This document shows positions 55,816 to 63,980 of a DNA stretch of 64,000 nt, in pieces. Source of the DNA: Kitasatospora papulosa (GTDB lineage Bacteria; Actinomycetota; Actinomycetes; Streptomycetales; Streptomycetaceae). How positions within the stretch are numbered: position 1 is the first letter of the stretch; every line of letters begins with the position of its first letter. The notes under the pieces are model-generated. The model was not told the DNA's origin and ran no database searches. It saw only the letters and a list, made by a program, of their open reading frames with translations. The translations under genes and the position numbers were made by a program. The stretch spans positions 186,001 to 250,000 of the forward strand of contig NZ_JNYQ01000002.1 in assembly GCF_000717245.1 (NCBI RefSeq), written 5' to 3'.

Positions 55816-56934
55816 TCAGGCGGCGATGAGGTCCTGCTCGCGGTCCGGCGTTCCGGCCTTGGGCTGCTTGTTCGGCAGCGCGAGCCGGAAGACCTTGTGC
55901 CACGCGGAGAACACCTGCTTGGGCAGCTGGCCGGTGACGTACTCCAGCTCGTACTTCTCGAAGAGCGCGCGCACCTTCACCGCGACCTCGGCGTACCGGT
56001 TGCTCGGCAGGTCCGGGAACAGGTGGTGCTCGATCTGGTGCGACAGGTTGCCGGTCATGAAGTGCATGGCCTTGCTGCCGCTGATGTTCGCCGAGCCCAT
56101 CATCTGGCGCAGGTACCACTGGCCGCGTGTCTCGCCCGTGATCGACCGGCGCTCGAAGACCTGTACGCCCTCGGGGAAGTGCCCGCACATGATCACCGAG
56201 TGGGTCCAGAGGTTGCGGACCAGGTTCGCGGTGAACGTGGCGGCGAGTGTGGTGAGGAACGAGGGGCCCGACAGCAGGGGGTGGATCACGTAGTCCTTGA
56301 GCACCTGCTTGCGGATCTTGCGGCCCACGGCCCTGGCCCGCGCGCGGAACTCCGGGTTCTTGCGGCGGCGCTTGTGGAGGTTCTTGCCGAGCTCCAGGTC
56401 GTACGCCGCGATGCCGTACTCGAAGAAGCAGGCGTTGAGGAAGTTCCACAGCGGCTGGCCGAGGTGGAAGGGGTGCCACTTCTGGTCCTCGTCGACGCGC
56501 ATGATGCCGTAGCCGAGGTCGTTGTCCTTGCCGATCACGTTGGTGTACGTGTGGTGCAGCTCGTTGTGCGAGTGCTTCCACTGATCGGACGGCGAGACGT
56601 GATCCCACTCCCAGGTGGTGGAGTGGATCTTCGGGTCGCGCATCCAGTCCCACTGGCCGTGCAGGACGTTGTGGCCGATCTCCATGTTGTCCATGATCTT
56701 CGCCACGGACAGCCCGGCGGTGCCGATCAGCCACGCGGGCGGGAAGATCGAGAACAGCAGCAGACCCCTGCTGACCAGCTCCAGCTTGCGCTGCGCCGAG
56801 ATGACCCGGCGGATGTAGGCGGCGTCCTTCTCGCCGCGGTTGGCGATCACCTCGTCGCGGATGGCGTCCAGCTCGCGGCCCAGGTCCTCGATCTGCTCCG
56901 CGGTCAGGTGGGTGGTGGGGTCGATGGCGGTCAA
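55816..56934 (-). CDS. acyl-CoA/fatty acid desaturase
   Basis: A 372-residue membrane di-iron desaturase. The three histidine boxes are present: HNVLH near residue 92, HSHNELHHTY near 122 and HQIEHHLFP near 315. It has hydrophobic helices near 55-85 and 215-245. No ATG or GTG fits the N-terminus; the likely start is TTG 56934, with AGGAG 4 nt before. The stop codon TAG of the reductase gene forms part of this ribosome site, so the two are coupled. Electrons come from that reductase. The pair resembles mycobacterial DesA3 and its Rv3230c reductase, which make oleoyl chains. It introduces a double bond into acyl chains to control membrane fluidity. Confidence 0.93.
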   Translation of the reverse strand: MTAIDPTTHLTAEQIEDLGRELDAIRDEVIANRGEKDAAYIRRVISAQRKLELVSRGLLLFSIFPPAWLIGTAGLSVAKIMDNMEIGHNVLHGQWDWMRDPKIHSTTWEWDHVSPSDQWKHSHNELHHTYTNVIGKDNDLGYGIMRVDEDQKWHPFHLGQPLWNFLNACFFEYGIAAYDLELGKNLHKRRRKNPEFRARARAVGRKIRKQVLKDYVIHPLLSGPSFLTTLAATFTANLVRNLWTHSVIMCGHFPEGVQVFERRSITGETRGQWYLRQMMGSANISGSKAMHFMTGNLSHQIEHHLFPDLPSNRYAEVAVKVRALFEKYELEYVTGQLPKQVFSAWHKVFRLALPNKQPKAGTPDREQDLIAA

Positions 56935-56941
56935 GGTGCTC

Positions 56942-57997
56942 CTACCGTTCGATGTCGCAGGGGCCCGCCGCGGCGGACACACAGGTCTGGATGAGGACGC
57001 CCGGCTCGGCCTCGGTGATCTCGCCCGTACGCAGGTCGCGGACAGCGCCGGCCTTGAGCGGCGTGACGCAGCCGAAGCAGATGCCCATGCGGCACCCGGA
57101 GGGCATGAGTACGCCGCCCTCCTCGCCGATGTCGAGCAACGGCGTGGCGCCGTCCGCGTCGATGGTCTTGCCGGTGGCGCTGAACGTGACCTCGCCGCCT
57201 TCGCCGGCGAAGATGATGCCCGTGCGGAACCGTTCGGTGTGCAGGCGTTCTTGGACGCCCTGTTCGGTCCAGTGCTCTTCGGCGGCGTCGAGCAGACCTG
57301 CGGGCCCGCAGGCCCAGGTCTCGCGCTCGGCCCAGTCGGGCAGGAGTTCCCGGAGACGGGCGATGTCGAGCTTGCCGTCGGTGTCGGTGTGCACCTCGGT
57401 GAGCCGAAGCTTCTTGTCCGCGACCAGGCTGTGCAGTTCATTGCGGAAGATCACGTCCTGAGGCTGTGGCGCGCAGTGGACCATGACGACGTCGTCGAGT
57501 TCGGTGTCGCGCAGCATGCCCATCACGGGTGTGATGCCGCTGCCGGCCGTCAGGTAGAGCACCTTGGCGGGCTTGGCCCGCGGCAGGACGAAGTCACCGG
57601 TCGCCTGGTCGAGCTGGATCAGCGTGCCCGGTTTCGCTCTGCGGACCAGATGATTGCTGACCTTGCCGTCCGGGATCGCCTTCACGGTGATCGTGATGCG
57701 GCCGTCCTGGCGGTTCGTCGGCGAAGTGATGGAGTAGGCACGCCACAGGCGCACCCCATCGACGTCGACCCCGATCCGCACGTACTGGCCGGCCGTGTGG
57801 CCGCGCCAGCCCCGCCCCGGCCTGATCACGACAGTCGCGGCGTCACTCGTCTCGGGGTGCACGGCCTCGATGCGCCCCCGTAGGTCAGCGCCCGTACGGA
57901 GCGGGCTGACCAGGTCGAGGTAGTCCGACGGCAGCAGCGGCGTCGTGACCATCTCCAGCAGTTTCCACGCCCTGCCGCGAAGGGCTGTACTCGTCAT
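56942..57997 (-). CDS. ferredoxin reductase with C-terminal 2Fe-2S domain
   Basis: A 351-residue electron-transfer protein. It has an FAD domain (about 45-145) with RLWRAYSITSPTNR, an NAD(P)H domain (about 145-250) with LTAGSGITPVMGMLR and CGPAGLLDAAEEHW, and a plant-type 2Fe-2S domain (about 265-351) with CRMGICFGC and a distant Cys in LIQTCVSAA. It feeds electrons to the desaturase encoded immediately downstream. ATG 57997 (MTSTALRGRAWKLLEMV). It is the first gene of the operon, divergent from a PucR-type regulator. Confidence 0.93.
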   Translation of the reverse strand: MTSTALRGRAWKLLEMVTTPLLPSDYLDLVSPLRTGADLRGRIEAVHPETSDAATVVIRPGRGWRGHTAGQYVRIGVDVDGVRLWRAYSITSPTNRQDGRITITVKAIPDGKVSNHLVRRAKPGTLIQLDQATGDFVLPRAKPAKVLYLTAGSGITPVMGMLRDTELDDVVMVHCAPQPQDVIFRNELHSLVADKKLRLTEVHTDTDGKLDIARLRELLPDWAERETWACGPAGLLDAAEEHWTEQGVQERLHTERFRTGIIFAGEGGEVTFSATGKTIDADGATPLLDIGEEGGVLMPSGCRMGICFGCVTPLKAGAVRDLRTGEITEAEPGVLIQTCVSAAAGPCDIER

Positions 57998-58028
57998 GAC
58001 CCCAGCTTGCTGTGCCCCCAGGCGTAAA

Positions 58029-58044
58029 GTCCTGACCACAGGAC
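58029..58044. promoter_or_regulatory. palindrome GTCCTG-N4-CAGGAC between desaturase operon and regulator
   Basis: A perfect 6-4-6 inverted repeat with GTAAA flanking on both sides (GCGTAAAGTCCTG, GACGTAAATCTGG), 32 bp from the reductase start and 40 bp from the regulator start. It is the likely operator for the divergent PucR-type regulator. Confidence 0.65.
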
Positions 58045-58083
58045 GTAAATCTGGTCGACTGAATTGTTCACAGGGGACAAAAA

Positions 58084-59223
58084 ATGAGCTATGCAACCCG
58101 GAGAGCCAGCGAACTGACCCTGGATGAGACGACGGTCACCGTCCTTCGGGCCGCACTGAAAACCACCGCCGACGAAGTCGTCCAGGCGATCATCGAGGAG
58201 GTTCCTCCCTACGCCCGTGCCTTGTCGGGCCGCATGGGCGCCACCATCCGCAGAGCCGTCCGCACCGCCCTGGGGCACTACCTGGATCTTGCGAGCGGGA
58301 ACACCACAGGCGGCGACGCCGGGGACGCCGCCTACGAGCTGGGCCGCGGCGAGGTGCGCGACGGCCGATCGATGGACGCCCTGCTCAGCGCCTACCGCGT
58401 CGGCGCCCGGGTCGCCTGGCGATGTCTGGCAGCGGGTGCCGTACCCGCAGGTCTGCCCGCCGCCGAGGTCGCAAAGTTCGCCGAGCTGACCTTCGCCTAC
58501 ATCGACGAGCTCTCCGCCGCGAGCGCCGCGGGCCACGCCGACGAACTGGCTGCCTGGGGCAGAGACCACGAGCGCCATCTGGAACACCTGGCCCGCGATC
58601 TCCTCGCCGGCGCGAGCCCGGACGCGCTGCTGGCCTCCGGCCACCGGGCCAGGTGGCAGCCTCCGGTTTCGCTAACCGCCGTCCTGCTGCCCGCCGCCCA
58701 GGCCCGGCCTGCCTACCGGACAGTCGACCCGAACACCCTCGTCCTCGACGATCTGCCGGATGACACCGGTGTGCTCCTCGTCCCCGATGCCGACCGATCA
58801 CGTCTCCTACGGCAGCTGACCGACCGCGCCGCCGTGGTCGGCCCGGCCCGGCCGTGGACCCACGCGTCCGCCTCGTACGCACGGGCCCTACGCGCGCGCT
58901 CCCTTTCCTCCGACATTCGCGACACCGAGGACCACCTGCCCGACCTGGTGCTCAGCGCCGACGCGGACGCGTTCGCAGACCTGCGCGCCGGAGCCCTCGC
59001 ACCGTTGCAGACCTTGCCTGCCGCAACGGCACGACGGCTGGAGGAGACGTTGCGGGCGTGGCTGCTGCACCAGGGCAGGCGGGACGAGGTCGCGGCGGCG
59101 TTGTTCGTCCATCCCCAGACGGTCCGATACCGGATGTCGCAGCTGCGGGAGCTGTTTCCCGATCTCGTATCACCACGCCGGGTCCTTGAACTGACGCTGG
59201 CGGTCGGTCTCCGGGTCAGCTGA
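58084..59223 (+). CDS. PucR/CdaR-type helix-turn-helix regulator
   Basis: A 379-residue regulator starting at ATG 58084 with GGGGA ahead. The N-terminal two thirds are helical and variable (ligand-sensing; RALSGRMGATIRRAVR, ELTFAYIDELSAASAAGHA). The C-terminal helix-turn-helix of the PucR family is clear (about 325-379): LLHQGRRDEVAAALFVHPQT with VRYRMSQLRELFPD (in parts). It is divergent from the reductase-desaturase operon across an 86-bp gap with a palindrome, so it probably controls desaturation in response to a fatty acid signal (inference). Confidence 0.88.
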   Translation: MSYATRRASELTLDETTVTVLRAALKTTADEVVQAIIEEVPPYARALSGRMGATIRRAVRTALGHYLDLASGNTTGGDAGDAAYELGRGEVRDGRSMDALLSAYRVGARVAWRCLAAGAVPAGLPAAEVAKFAELTFAYIDELSAASAAGHADELAAWGRDHERHLEHLARDLLAGASPDALLASGHRARWQPPVSLTAVLLPAAQARPAYRTVDPNTLVLDDLPDDTGVLLVPDADRSRLLRQLTDRAAVVGPARPWTHASASYARALRARSLSSDIRDTEDHLPDLVLSADADAFADLRAGALAPLQTLPAATARRLEETLRAWLLHQGRRDEVAAALFVHPQTVRYRMSQLRELFPDLVSPRRVLELTLAVGLRVS

Positions 59224-59350
59224 CGCGTCACCTCGTCTACCGCCGCGTCCACGAGCGTCCAGAAATCGTGCTCGTTCCCGGTGCCAGACCGTTATGCCCC
59301 TGGAAACGGCCTTCCGGGCGCCGTGACAAGGGCCGGGCCGCTCGGCCCAG

Positions 59351-59376
59351 GGGCCGCCGCCGCCCTGCGGCGGCCC
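59351..59376 (+). terminator. hairpin downstream of the PucR-type gene
   Basis: GGGCCGCCGC pairs with GCGGCGGCCC around CGCCCT. It lies 127 bp past the stop, with no T tract. Confidence 0.55.
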
Positions 59377-59482
59377 GTGCCTACCTCCTCCCGGCAGCCG
59401 GCCGGACGACCGGCCAGGGCCGAGCTGGCACCCGCGCGAGGGATGATGGGATGGAGTACGAAGCGTGAGGTCAGGAGCTCCC

Positions 59483-59821
59483 ATGACAAAGCTGGTTCAC
59501 CGACCTCGTGAGGACGCGGAGTTCGATTTCATCCTCGGGAGAAGCAAGGTTCCGGTTCTCGCGTATTTCACCGGGGCATGGCCCAAGGCAATCGAGCCCT
59601 GTCGGGTGATGGATGTCGTCGTGGGCGACATCGCCGCCGCCTACACGGGCCGCCTGACGGCCGTCCGGACCGACATCACGCGTTGCCCGATGGCAACCGA
59701 GCGATACGGGATCACCGGAGCCCCGTCCTGCCTCCTGCTGAAGGAGGGAGCGGCGGTGGCGCACGGCACGGGGCCTATGACCATCGACGAGGTACGGAAG
59801 TTCCTCGACGTTCACCTCTGA
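59483..59821 (+). CDS. thioredoxin-fold protein lacking the CxxC motif
   Basis: A 112-residue protein, ATG 59483 with AGGAG 5 nt before. The thioredoxin fold is visible: EFDFILGRSKVPVLAYFTGAWP (in parts), then EPCRVMDVVVGDIAAAYTGRLTAVRTDITRCP, and RYGITGAPSCLLLKEGAAV with the cis-Pro. Active thioredoxins read WCGPCR; here the loop is longer and reads WPKAIEPCR, with only Cys40 left. A normal dithiol exchange is not possible; a single-Cys role such as mixed disulfide chemistry or binding is. After the stop the same frame stays open for 57 codons. Confidence 0.83.
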   Translation: MTKLVHRPREDAEFDFILGRSKVPVLAYFTGAWPKAIEPCRVMDVVVGDIAAAYTGRLTAVRTDITRCPMATERYGITGAPSCLLLKEGAAVAHGTGPMTIDEVRKFLDVHL

Positions 59822-59992
59822 GCAGCCGCTGCGGCGCCCGGACCGCCGCTTCTCGTCGCGTTCGAAGCGGACGCGGGCGGTTGGCAGCCCACCTCCCGCA
59901 TCACCACCGCAGGGCGGTTCGAGGTCGTACGCGAGACCGTGCTCAGGTATTGGCGGGACCATGCGGCCTCTGGTCAGAGCTTCGCTTCGTGA
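59822..59992 (+). pseudogene. start-less coding remnant in frame after the thioredoxin-like gene
   Basis: The frame following the stop at 59819-59821 reads LLVAFEADAGGWQPTSRITT, AGRFEVVRETVLRYWRDHAA and SGQSFAS, then TGA at 59990. Its residue make-up is like a real protein C-terminus, but it has no start codon or ribosome site. I do not recognise the family. It could be the tail of a lost gene or, less likely, a readthrough extension. Confidence 0.35.
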
Positions 59993-60481
59993 GCCGGTCA
60001 TCGGGCCGGTCGGGTGGTGGCGAGTTCGCAGGCGCATTCAGTGCCGATAACCGCTGTACGTTCGATCTTCGACCCCGTTTCCGGGTCCACGGGTCAGGAA
60101 TCGACATCGAATTCGCCTTCGTCGTGACGGCGCTCCGCGATCTGCTCCCGAGAACTCTCGTCACGACGTCCACCCCCACACCTACATCCCGCCTGGAGAC
60201 TGTCTCGTACGCGGCCGTCGCGGAGGTGGTCTCGCTGGGGAACTGCTCGACTCGGCCGTTGAAGCCCTTGGCCGCCGCCTCCGCTCGTGCCCATCAGTGC
60301 CCAGCAGAACGGGCACCAGCGGTCAGGGACGGTGCATCGACCCGTCGCGCTGAGCCGCAAGCTCCTCGCGATGCTGGGAGACTCCGAAACAGATCAGGTC
60401 GCGGTGGCCTGACCGTCGCCAACCTTCCCGAAGGGCTGCGGGCCGCCATCGGCGGCCCCGCTCACGGTCTGTGACAGGAAA
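59993..60481. other. region without a supported gene, 489 bp
   Basis: Frames are open but lack starts and family likeness. A short coding-like piece at 60331-60411 (VHRPVALSRKLLAMLGDSET) may be another remnant. Together with 59822-59992 this suggests an area of gene decay. Confidence 0.45.
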
Positions 60482-60913
60482 ATGATTCAGGCATTCAAGT
60501 TTCGGTTTCGGTGTGCGGCGGGCGGGCTCGCGGTGGATCTGCGGGCAGAGGCCTGCGGGACCGAGGCCGGCATCCCCGCACACAGCGTGCGGATCCACAG
60601 GAACATCTGGCTCGGCCTGCCCGCATCCGGCCTGTACTGGAAGGACGCGGCCTGGTTGGCGTTCGGCGTCTCCCTCAACGCCCACGCACTGAGCGAACTC
60701 CTGCCCGACGGAATCCTCGTCCAAGTCACCTCGCTCGAATGCCCGTTGAGTGACCACCGGTCCCAAGCAGCAGCGCTGGCGATGGACGGGTGGCTGCACC
60801 AGCAGTTCGCTGTGCGCAGCTCAGGGGCCGGCGTCACATACGACCTCGCACAGGGCCGGTTCGCCTTCACCTGGGGGCAGACCGCTCAACCGTTCTCCGA
60901 CGCGCCTCGGTGA
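60482..60913 (+). CDS. conserved hypothetical protein
   Basis: A 143-residue protein, ATG 60482 with AGGAAA just upstream. It is a mixed alpha/beta sequence with WLGLPASGLYWKDAAWLAFG and VTSLECPLSDHRSQAAALAMDGWL, given in parts. No transmembrane segment or motif that I recognise. Codon use is typical of the genome, in contrast to the decayed region before it, so it is probably a live gene. Confidence 0.6.
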   Translation: MIQAFKFRFRCAAGGLAVDLRAEACGTEAGIPAHSVRIHRNIWLGLPASGLYWKDAAWLAFGVSLNAHALSELLPDGILVQVTSLECPLSDHRSQAAALAMDGWLHQQFAVRSSGAGVTYDLAQGRFAFTWGQTAQPFSDAPR

Positions 60914-61262
60914 AAAGCTCGGCCCTCACCGTCACAGACGTCGTCCCATCTCCCTCCGCCGGTACCGACGAGGCGCCGCCGGCCTGGGGCGGCCCGCCGC
61001 TTCGGGCCGAGCGGGAGGCATCGCGCACGTCCGCGTGGATCACCGCTGCCTCCCCCTGGTGCCGGCTGATCGCCCGGCGGACTTCGGGGCGGAAAAACGT
61101 GGCGTGCGGGGGCGTGGGAACCGGGTAACGTCATTGGCATGTTCTTCCAGACGCCGATTTACGAGTGAGAGCGTGACGGGCCCCTGCTGACGTCCCTCGA
61201 TGTCGCCGGGTCCGTCCCCCACCGAGAATCCGTAGATCACTTCACATCACTCGGGAGAACCC
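60914..61262. other. intergenic region before the DUF6243 gene, 349 bp
   Basis: No gene that I can support. An AT-richer zone (61100-61260) should hold the promoter of the DUF6243 gene. A GGGAAC-N19-GTT pair at 61116-61143 is close to the SigR consensus but one base off. A 9-codon frame at 61139-61168 (MFFQTPIYE) lacks a ribosome site. Confidence 0.4.
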
Positions 61263-61478
61263 ATGACCGTGAGCAAGAACATCAACAACCCCGTGGGTAT
61301 GGGCGGCGGTAAGCGCAAGAGGCTGTCCCGCGCCGAGCGGCAGAACAACGGTCCGCACCGCAATCTCGACCGCAAGGGTGCCGCCGACCTGAAGGCGGAT
61401 CTGGTGCGCAAGATGCGCGAGAAGACGGGCGCGGCCGAGGCCGCCGGAGAGTCAGGCGACGACACCGCACAGAGCTGA
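61263..61478 (+). CDS. DUF6243 family protein
   Basis: A 71-residue basic protein. MTVSKNINNPVGMGGGKRKR, LSRAERQNNGPHRNLDRKGA and ADLKADLVRKMREK match the DUF6243 pattern throughout. It is small, soluble, highly charged and probably disordered or RNA/DNA-binding. Function unknown; the family is typical of Streptomyces. ATG 61263 with GGGAGA upstream. A very strong terminator follows. Confidence 0.88.
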   Translation: MTVSKNINNPVGMGGGKRKRLSRAERQNNGPHRNLDRKGAADLKADLVRKMREKTGAAEAAGESGDDTAQS

Positions 61479-61506
61479 CGCACCGCCGCCGGACGGCGGC
61501 ATACGG

Positions 61507-61545
61507 AGCAGGGCCCGGACCGCTACGCACGGTCCGGGCCCTGCT
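61507..61545 (+). terminator. terminator downstream of the DUF6243 gene
   Basis: A perfect 16-bp stem: 61507-61522 pairs with 61530-61545 around the 7-nt loop CTACGCA, 29 bp past the stop. Confidence 0.9.
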
Positions 61546-61678
61546 GCCGTACCGGGCGCCGCGCTCCAACCCGTGCGGAGGGGGAGGATTCCCGGGCTCC
61601 GCGTTCCGGCCCCCGCTGTCAGTGCCCTCTGCTGTGATGGCCGCAGGGAACGACGGCGCACGACGAGGAGGCGGACCG

Positions 61679-62050
61679 GTGGGCACGTGGGGCGCGGGGA
61701 ACTTCGACAGCGACGCGGCGGCGGATCATCTCGCGGGGCTGGTCGACCGGCTGGTGACCGAGGTCACGGACGTCATGAACGGCGATCCCGTGGAGCTGGA
61801 GCCGGACGAGTACGGGGGCATGACCGTCCCCTGCAATCTGGAGCTGCTGCTCGTCCTGGCCCGGCAGGGGTGGGTGGGCGTGGCCCTGCCGTCGCCCGAG
61901 GTGATCCGGGCCTGGCAGGAGACGTTCCTGGCCGTGTGGGAGCGGACGATCGACGGCCTGGAGCCGAGTCCCGCCTACAAGGACGAACGCAGGGCGGTGC
62001 TCAACGGGACGTTCGAACAGCTCGCCGCGGCGTCGGCGGCGGTGACGTAG
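61679..62050 (+). CDS. DUF4259 family protein
   Basis: A 123-residue acidic soluble protein. GTG 61679 has GAGGAGG 6 nt before, and the family start MGTWGAGNFDSDAAADHLAG fits exactly. Further family segments are ELEPDEYGGMTVPCNLELLL, GVALPSPEVIRAWQETFLAV and KDERRAVLNGTFEQL. Members occur in many bacteria with unknown function and are sometimes linked to immunity-protein-like sets. Confidence 0.9.
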   Translation: MGTWGAGNFDSDAAADHLAGLVDRLVTEVTDVMNGDPVELEPDEYGGMTVPCNLELLLVLARQGWVGVALPSPEVIRAWQETFLAVWERTIDGLEPSPAYKDERRAVLNGTFEQLAAASAAVT

Positions 62051-62235
62051 CGGCCGCGCCGGGAACAGGAGGTCCGGCCCGCGCGGTTGCATCGACCGAG
62101 GACCGGCTCCGTACGGGCGGGACGCACGGAGGCCGCGAGGCCGGCCGCCCGCCACGATCCGGGCCCGCCCCCAGGACCGTGGTGAGCCCGCCGCGTGTCC
62201 GGACCAGGACATAGTTCCGCAGGAGGACTTTTCTC

Positions 62236-63069
62236 ATGACTGACCGGCCCTTGACGCTGATGGCAGTACACGCCCACCCCGACGACGAGGCCACCGGAAC
62301 CGGAGGAGTCCTCGCGCGGTACGCCGCCGAGGGCGTCCGCACGGTTCTGGTGACCTGTACCGACGGCGGTTGCGGTGACGGGCCGGGGGGCGTCAAGCCG
62401 GGCGACCCCGGGCACGACCCGGCGGCCGTCGCGGCGATGCGCAGGAAGGAGCTGGAGGCGAGCTGTGAGGTCCTGAAGATCAGCGATCTGGAGATGCTCG
62501 ACTACGCCGACTCCGGGATGATCGGCTGGCCGAGCAACGACGCCCCCGGCTCCTTCTGGAACACACCCGTCGAGGAGGGCGCCGCCCGGCTCGCGGAACT
62601 CATCGAGCACTACCGGCCCGACGTGGTCGTCACCTACGACGAGAACGGCTTCTACGGCCACCCCGACCACATCCAGGCCCACCGCATCACGATGGCGGCG
62701 CTGGAGAGGACCGCGCTCACCCCGAAGGTGTACTGGACGACGATGCCGCGCTCGATGATGCAGCGGTTCGGGGAGACGATGCGCGAGTTCCAGGAGGACA
62801 TGCCGGAGCCGGATCCCGCCGAGGCCGCCGCGATGGCCGAGATCGGCCTCCCCGACGACCAGATCACCACATGGGTGGACACCACCGCGTTCAGCGACCA
62901 GAAGTTCGATGCGCTGGCCGCCCACGCCAGTCAGGGCGAGAACATCTTCTTCCTCAGGATGGGCAAGGAGAGGTTCGGCGAGCTGATGGGCACGGAGACC
63001 TTCGTCCGCGTCAAGGACGCCACCGGCGCCGCCGTACCCGAGACCGATCTGTTCGCCGGGTTGCGCTGA
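62236..63069 (+). CDS. PIG-L/LmbE-family N-acetyl-sugar deacetylase
   Basis: A 277-residue zinc deacetylase. The zinc-binding AHPDDE motif is at 12-17, with the third ligand in FYGHPDHIQAHR (about 142-153). VTCTDGGCGDGPGG and DENGFYGHPDH are typical of the MshB/Mca branch. MshB removes acetyl from GlcNAc-inositol in mycothiol synthesis, and Mca cleaves mycothiol S-conjugates. This copy could be either or a paralogue; the neighbourhood gives no hint. ATG 62236, RBS AGGAGGA at 8 nt. Confidence 0.88.
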   Translation: MTDRPLTLMAVHAHPDDEATGTGGVLARYAAEGVRTVLVTCTDGGCGDGPGGVKPGDPGHDPAAVAAMRRKELEASCEVLKISDLEMLDYADSGMIGWPSNDAPGSFWNTPVEEGAARLAELIEHYRPDVVVTYDENGFYGHPDHIQAHRITMAALERTALTPKVYWTTMPRSMMQRFGETMREFQEDMPEPDPAEAAAMAEIGLPDDQITTWVDTTAFSDQKFDALAAHASQGENIFFLRMGKERFGELMGTETFVRVKDATGAAVPETDLFAGLR

Positions 63070-63137
63070 CCCGCCCGCCCGGGCCCGTCTCCGGAACCGC
63101 TCGCCGGTCTCCTCGACGCCCGTGACCCGCCCATGCA

Positions 63138-63167
63138 GAAGCCCCCGGCCGGGCGGCCGGGGGCTTC
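63138..63167. terminator. bidirectional terminator
   Basis: GAAGCCCCCGGCC (63138-63150) pairs with GGCCGGGGGCTTC (63155-63167) around GGGC. It lies between two convergent genes. Confidence 0.87.
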
Positions 63168-63218
63168 GGGACGTTCGCGGCGGTCGGGTGTGTCTGTCGC
63201 AGCGTGCGGGGTCCGTGG

Positions 63219-63980
63219 TCAGCGCACGGGGAAGCCGAAGGAGTACCCCTGCTCCTTCAGCCAGGGCAGCACCTCGCGCAGAGCGGCCAGGGTCTCGGAA
63301 CGCTCGCCGCCCGCGTCGTGGAAGAGGATGGTCGGTCCGTTGGAGATCTCGCTCTTGACGGTGGCGACCATGTTGTCCACGCCGGGGTGCTCGAAGTCCT
63401 TGGTATCGACGTTCCAGCCCAGCGGGCGCATTCCCCGGGACGCGGCGAGCTGCCGGCTGTACGGGGTGAAGGCACCACCAGGGGCCCGGTAGTACTGGGG
63501 CCGGACACCTCCGGACGCCTCCGTGATCATGCGTTCGGCGTCCAGGATCTGCTGGGACTGGTAGGCCTCGGACTTGGTGTCCATGGCGGTGTCGTGCGAG
63601 ACGGTGTGGTCGCACAGCCTGTGTCCGTCCGCCACGACCTTCTTGACCAGCTCGGGATAGGCCTTGGCCTGCGTGCCCACCATGCAGAAGGTGGCCTTCA
63701 CCCCGCTGTCCTCGAGCAGTTCGAGCACCTGCGGCGTCCAGACCGGGTCAGGCCCGTCGTCGATGGTGATGTTGACGCCCCGGGGCCCGCGGTCCGATGC
63801 GTGCGCGATGTCGGCCGCCACCTCGGTCACGGCCTGCTCCTGGGACCGGGCCTCGGGCTTCCGCCCCCCGGTGGGGTCGGCCTGAGCGGTCCACACGGAG
63901 GTGGCTGCGGCCAGCGCCGTCACTCCGAGCCCTGCCGCGAGAAGCCGGCTGTGCCATCCCCTTCCCTTGTGCTTCGCCAT
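63219..63980 (-). CDS. secreted polysaccharide deacetylase (NodB domain)
   Basis: A 253-residue protein with a signal peptide (1-34, AAGLGVTALAAATSVWTAQA). The carbohydrate esterase 4 catalytic domain (about 65-250) has the catalytic base and metal Asp in ITIDDGPDP, the two metal His in CDHTVSHDTAM, RAPGGAF, DTKDFEHPG and the final His in LFHDAGGERSETL. It removes acetyl groups from peptidoglycan, chitin or chitooligosaccharides outside the cell. It is convergent with the PIG-L gene. The chitinase at 5.6 kb acts on related substrates, but the two are not linked. ATG 63980, near the right edge. Confidence 0.93.
   Translation of the reverse strand: MAKHKGRGWHSRLLAAGLGVTALAAATSVWTAQADPTGGRKPEARSQEQAVTEVAADIAHASDRGPRGVNITIDDGPDPVWTPQVLELLEDSGVKATFCMVGTQAKAYPELVKKVVADGHRLCDHTVSHDTAMDTKSEAYQSQQILDAERMITEASGGVRPQYYRAPGGAFTPYSRQLAASRGMRPLGWNVDTKDFEHPGVDNMVATVKSEISNGPTILFHDAGGERSETLAALREVLPWLKEQGYSFGFPVR

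Noticed and set aside
61116..61143. SigR-type promoter GGGAAC-N19-GTT
   Set aside because: The -35 has C for the consensus T and a single short match is expected by chance; kept only as a remark.
61139..61168. Nine-codon frame MFFQTPIYE upstream of the DUF6243 gene as a leader peptide
   Set aside because: No ribosome site, no attenuator-like hairpin after it and no conservation evidence available.
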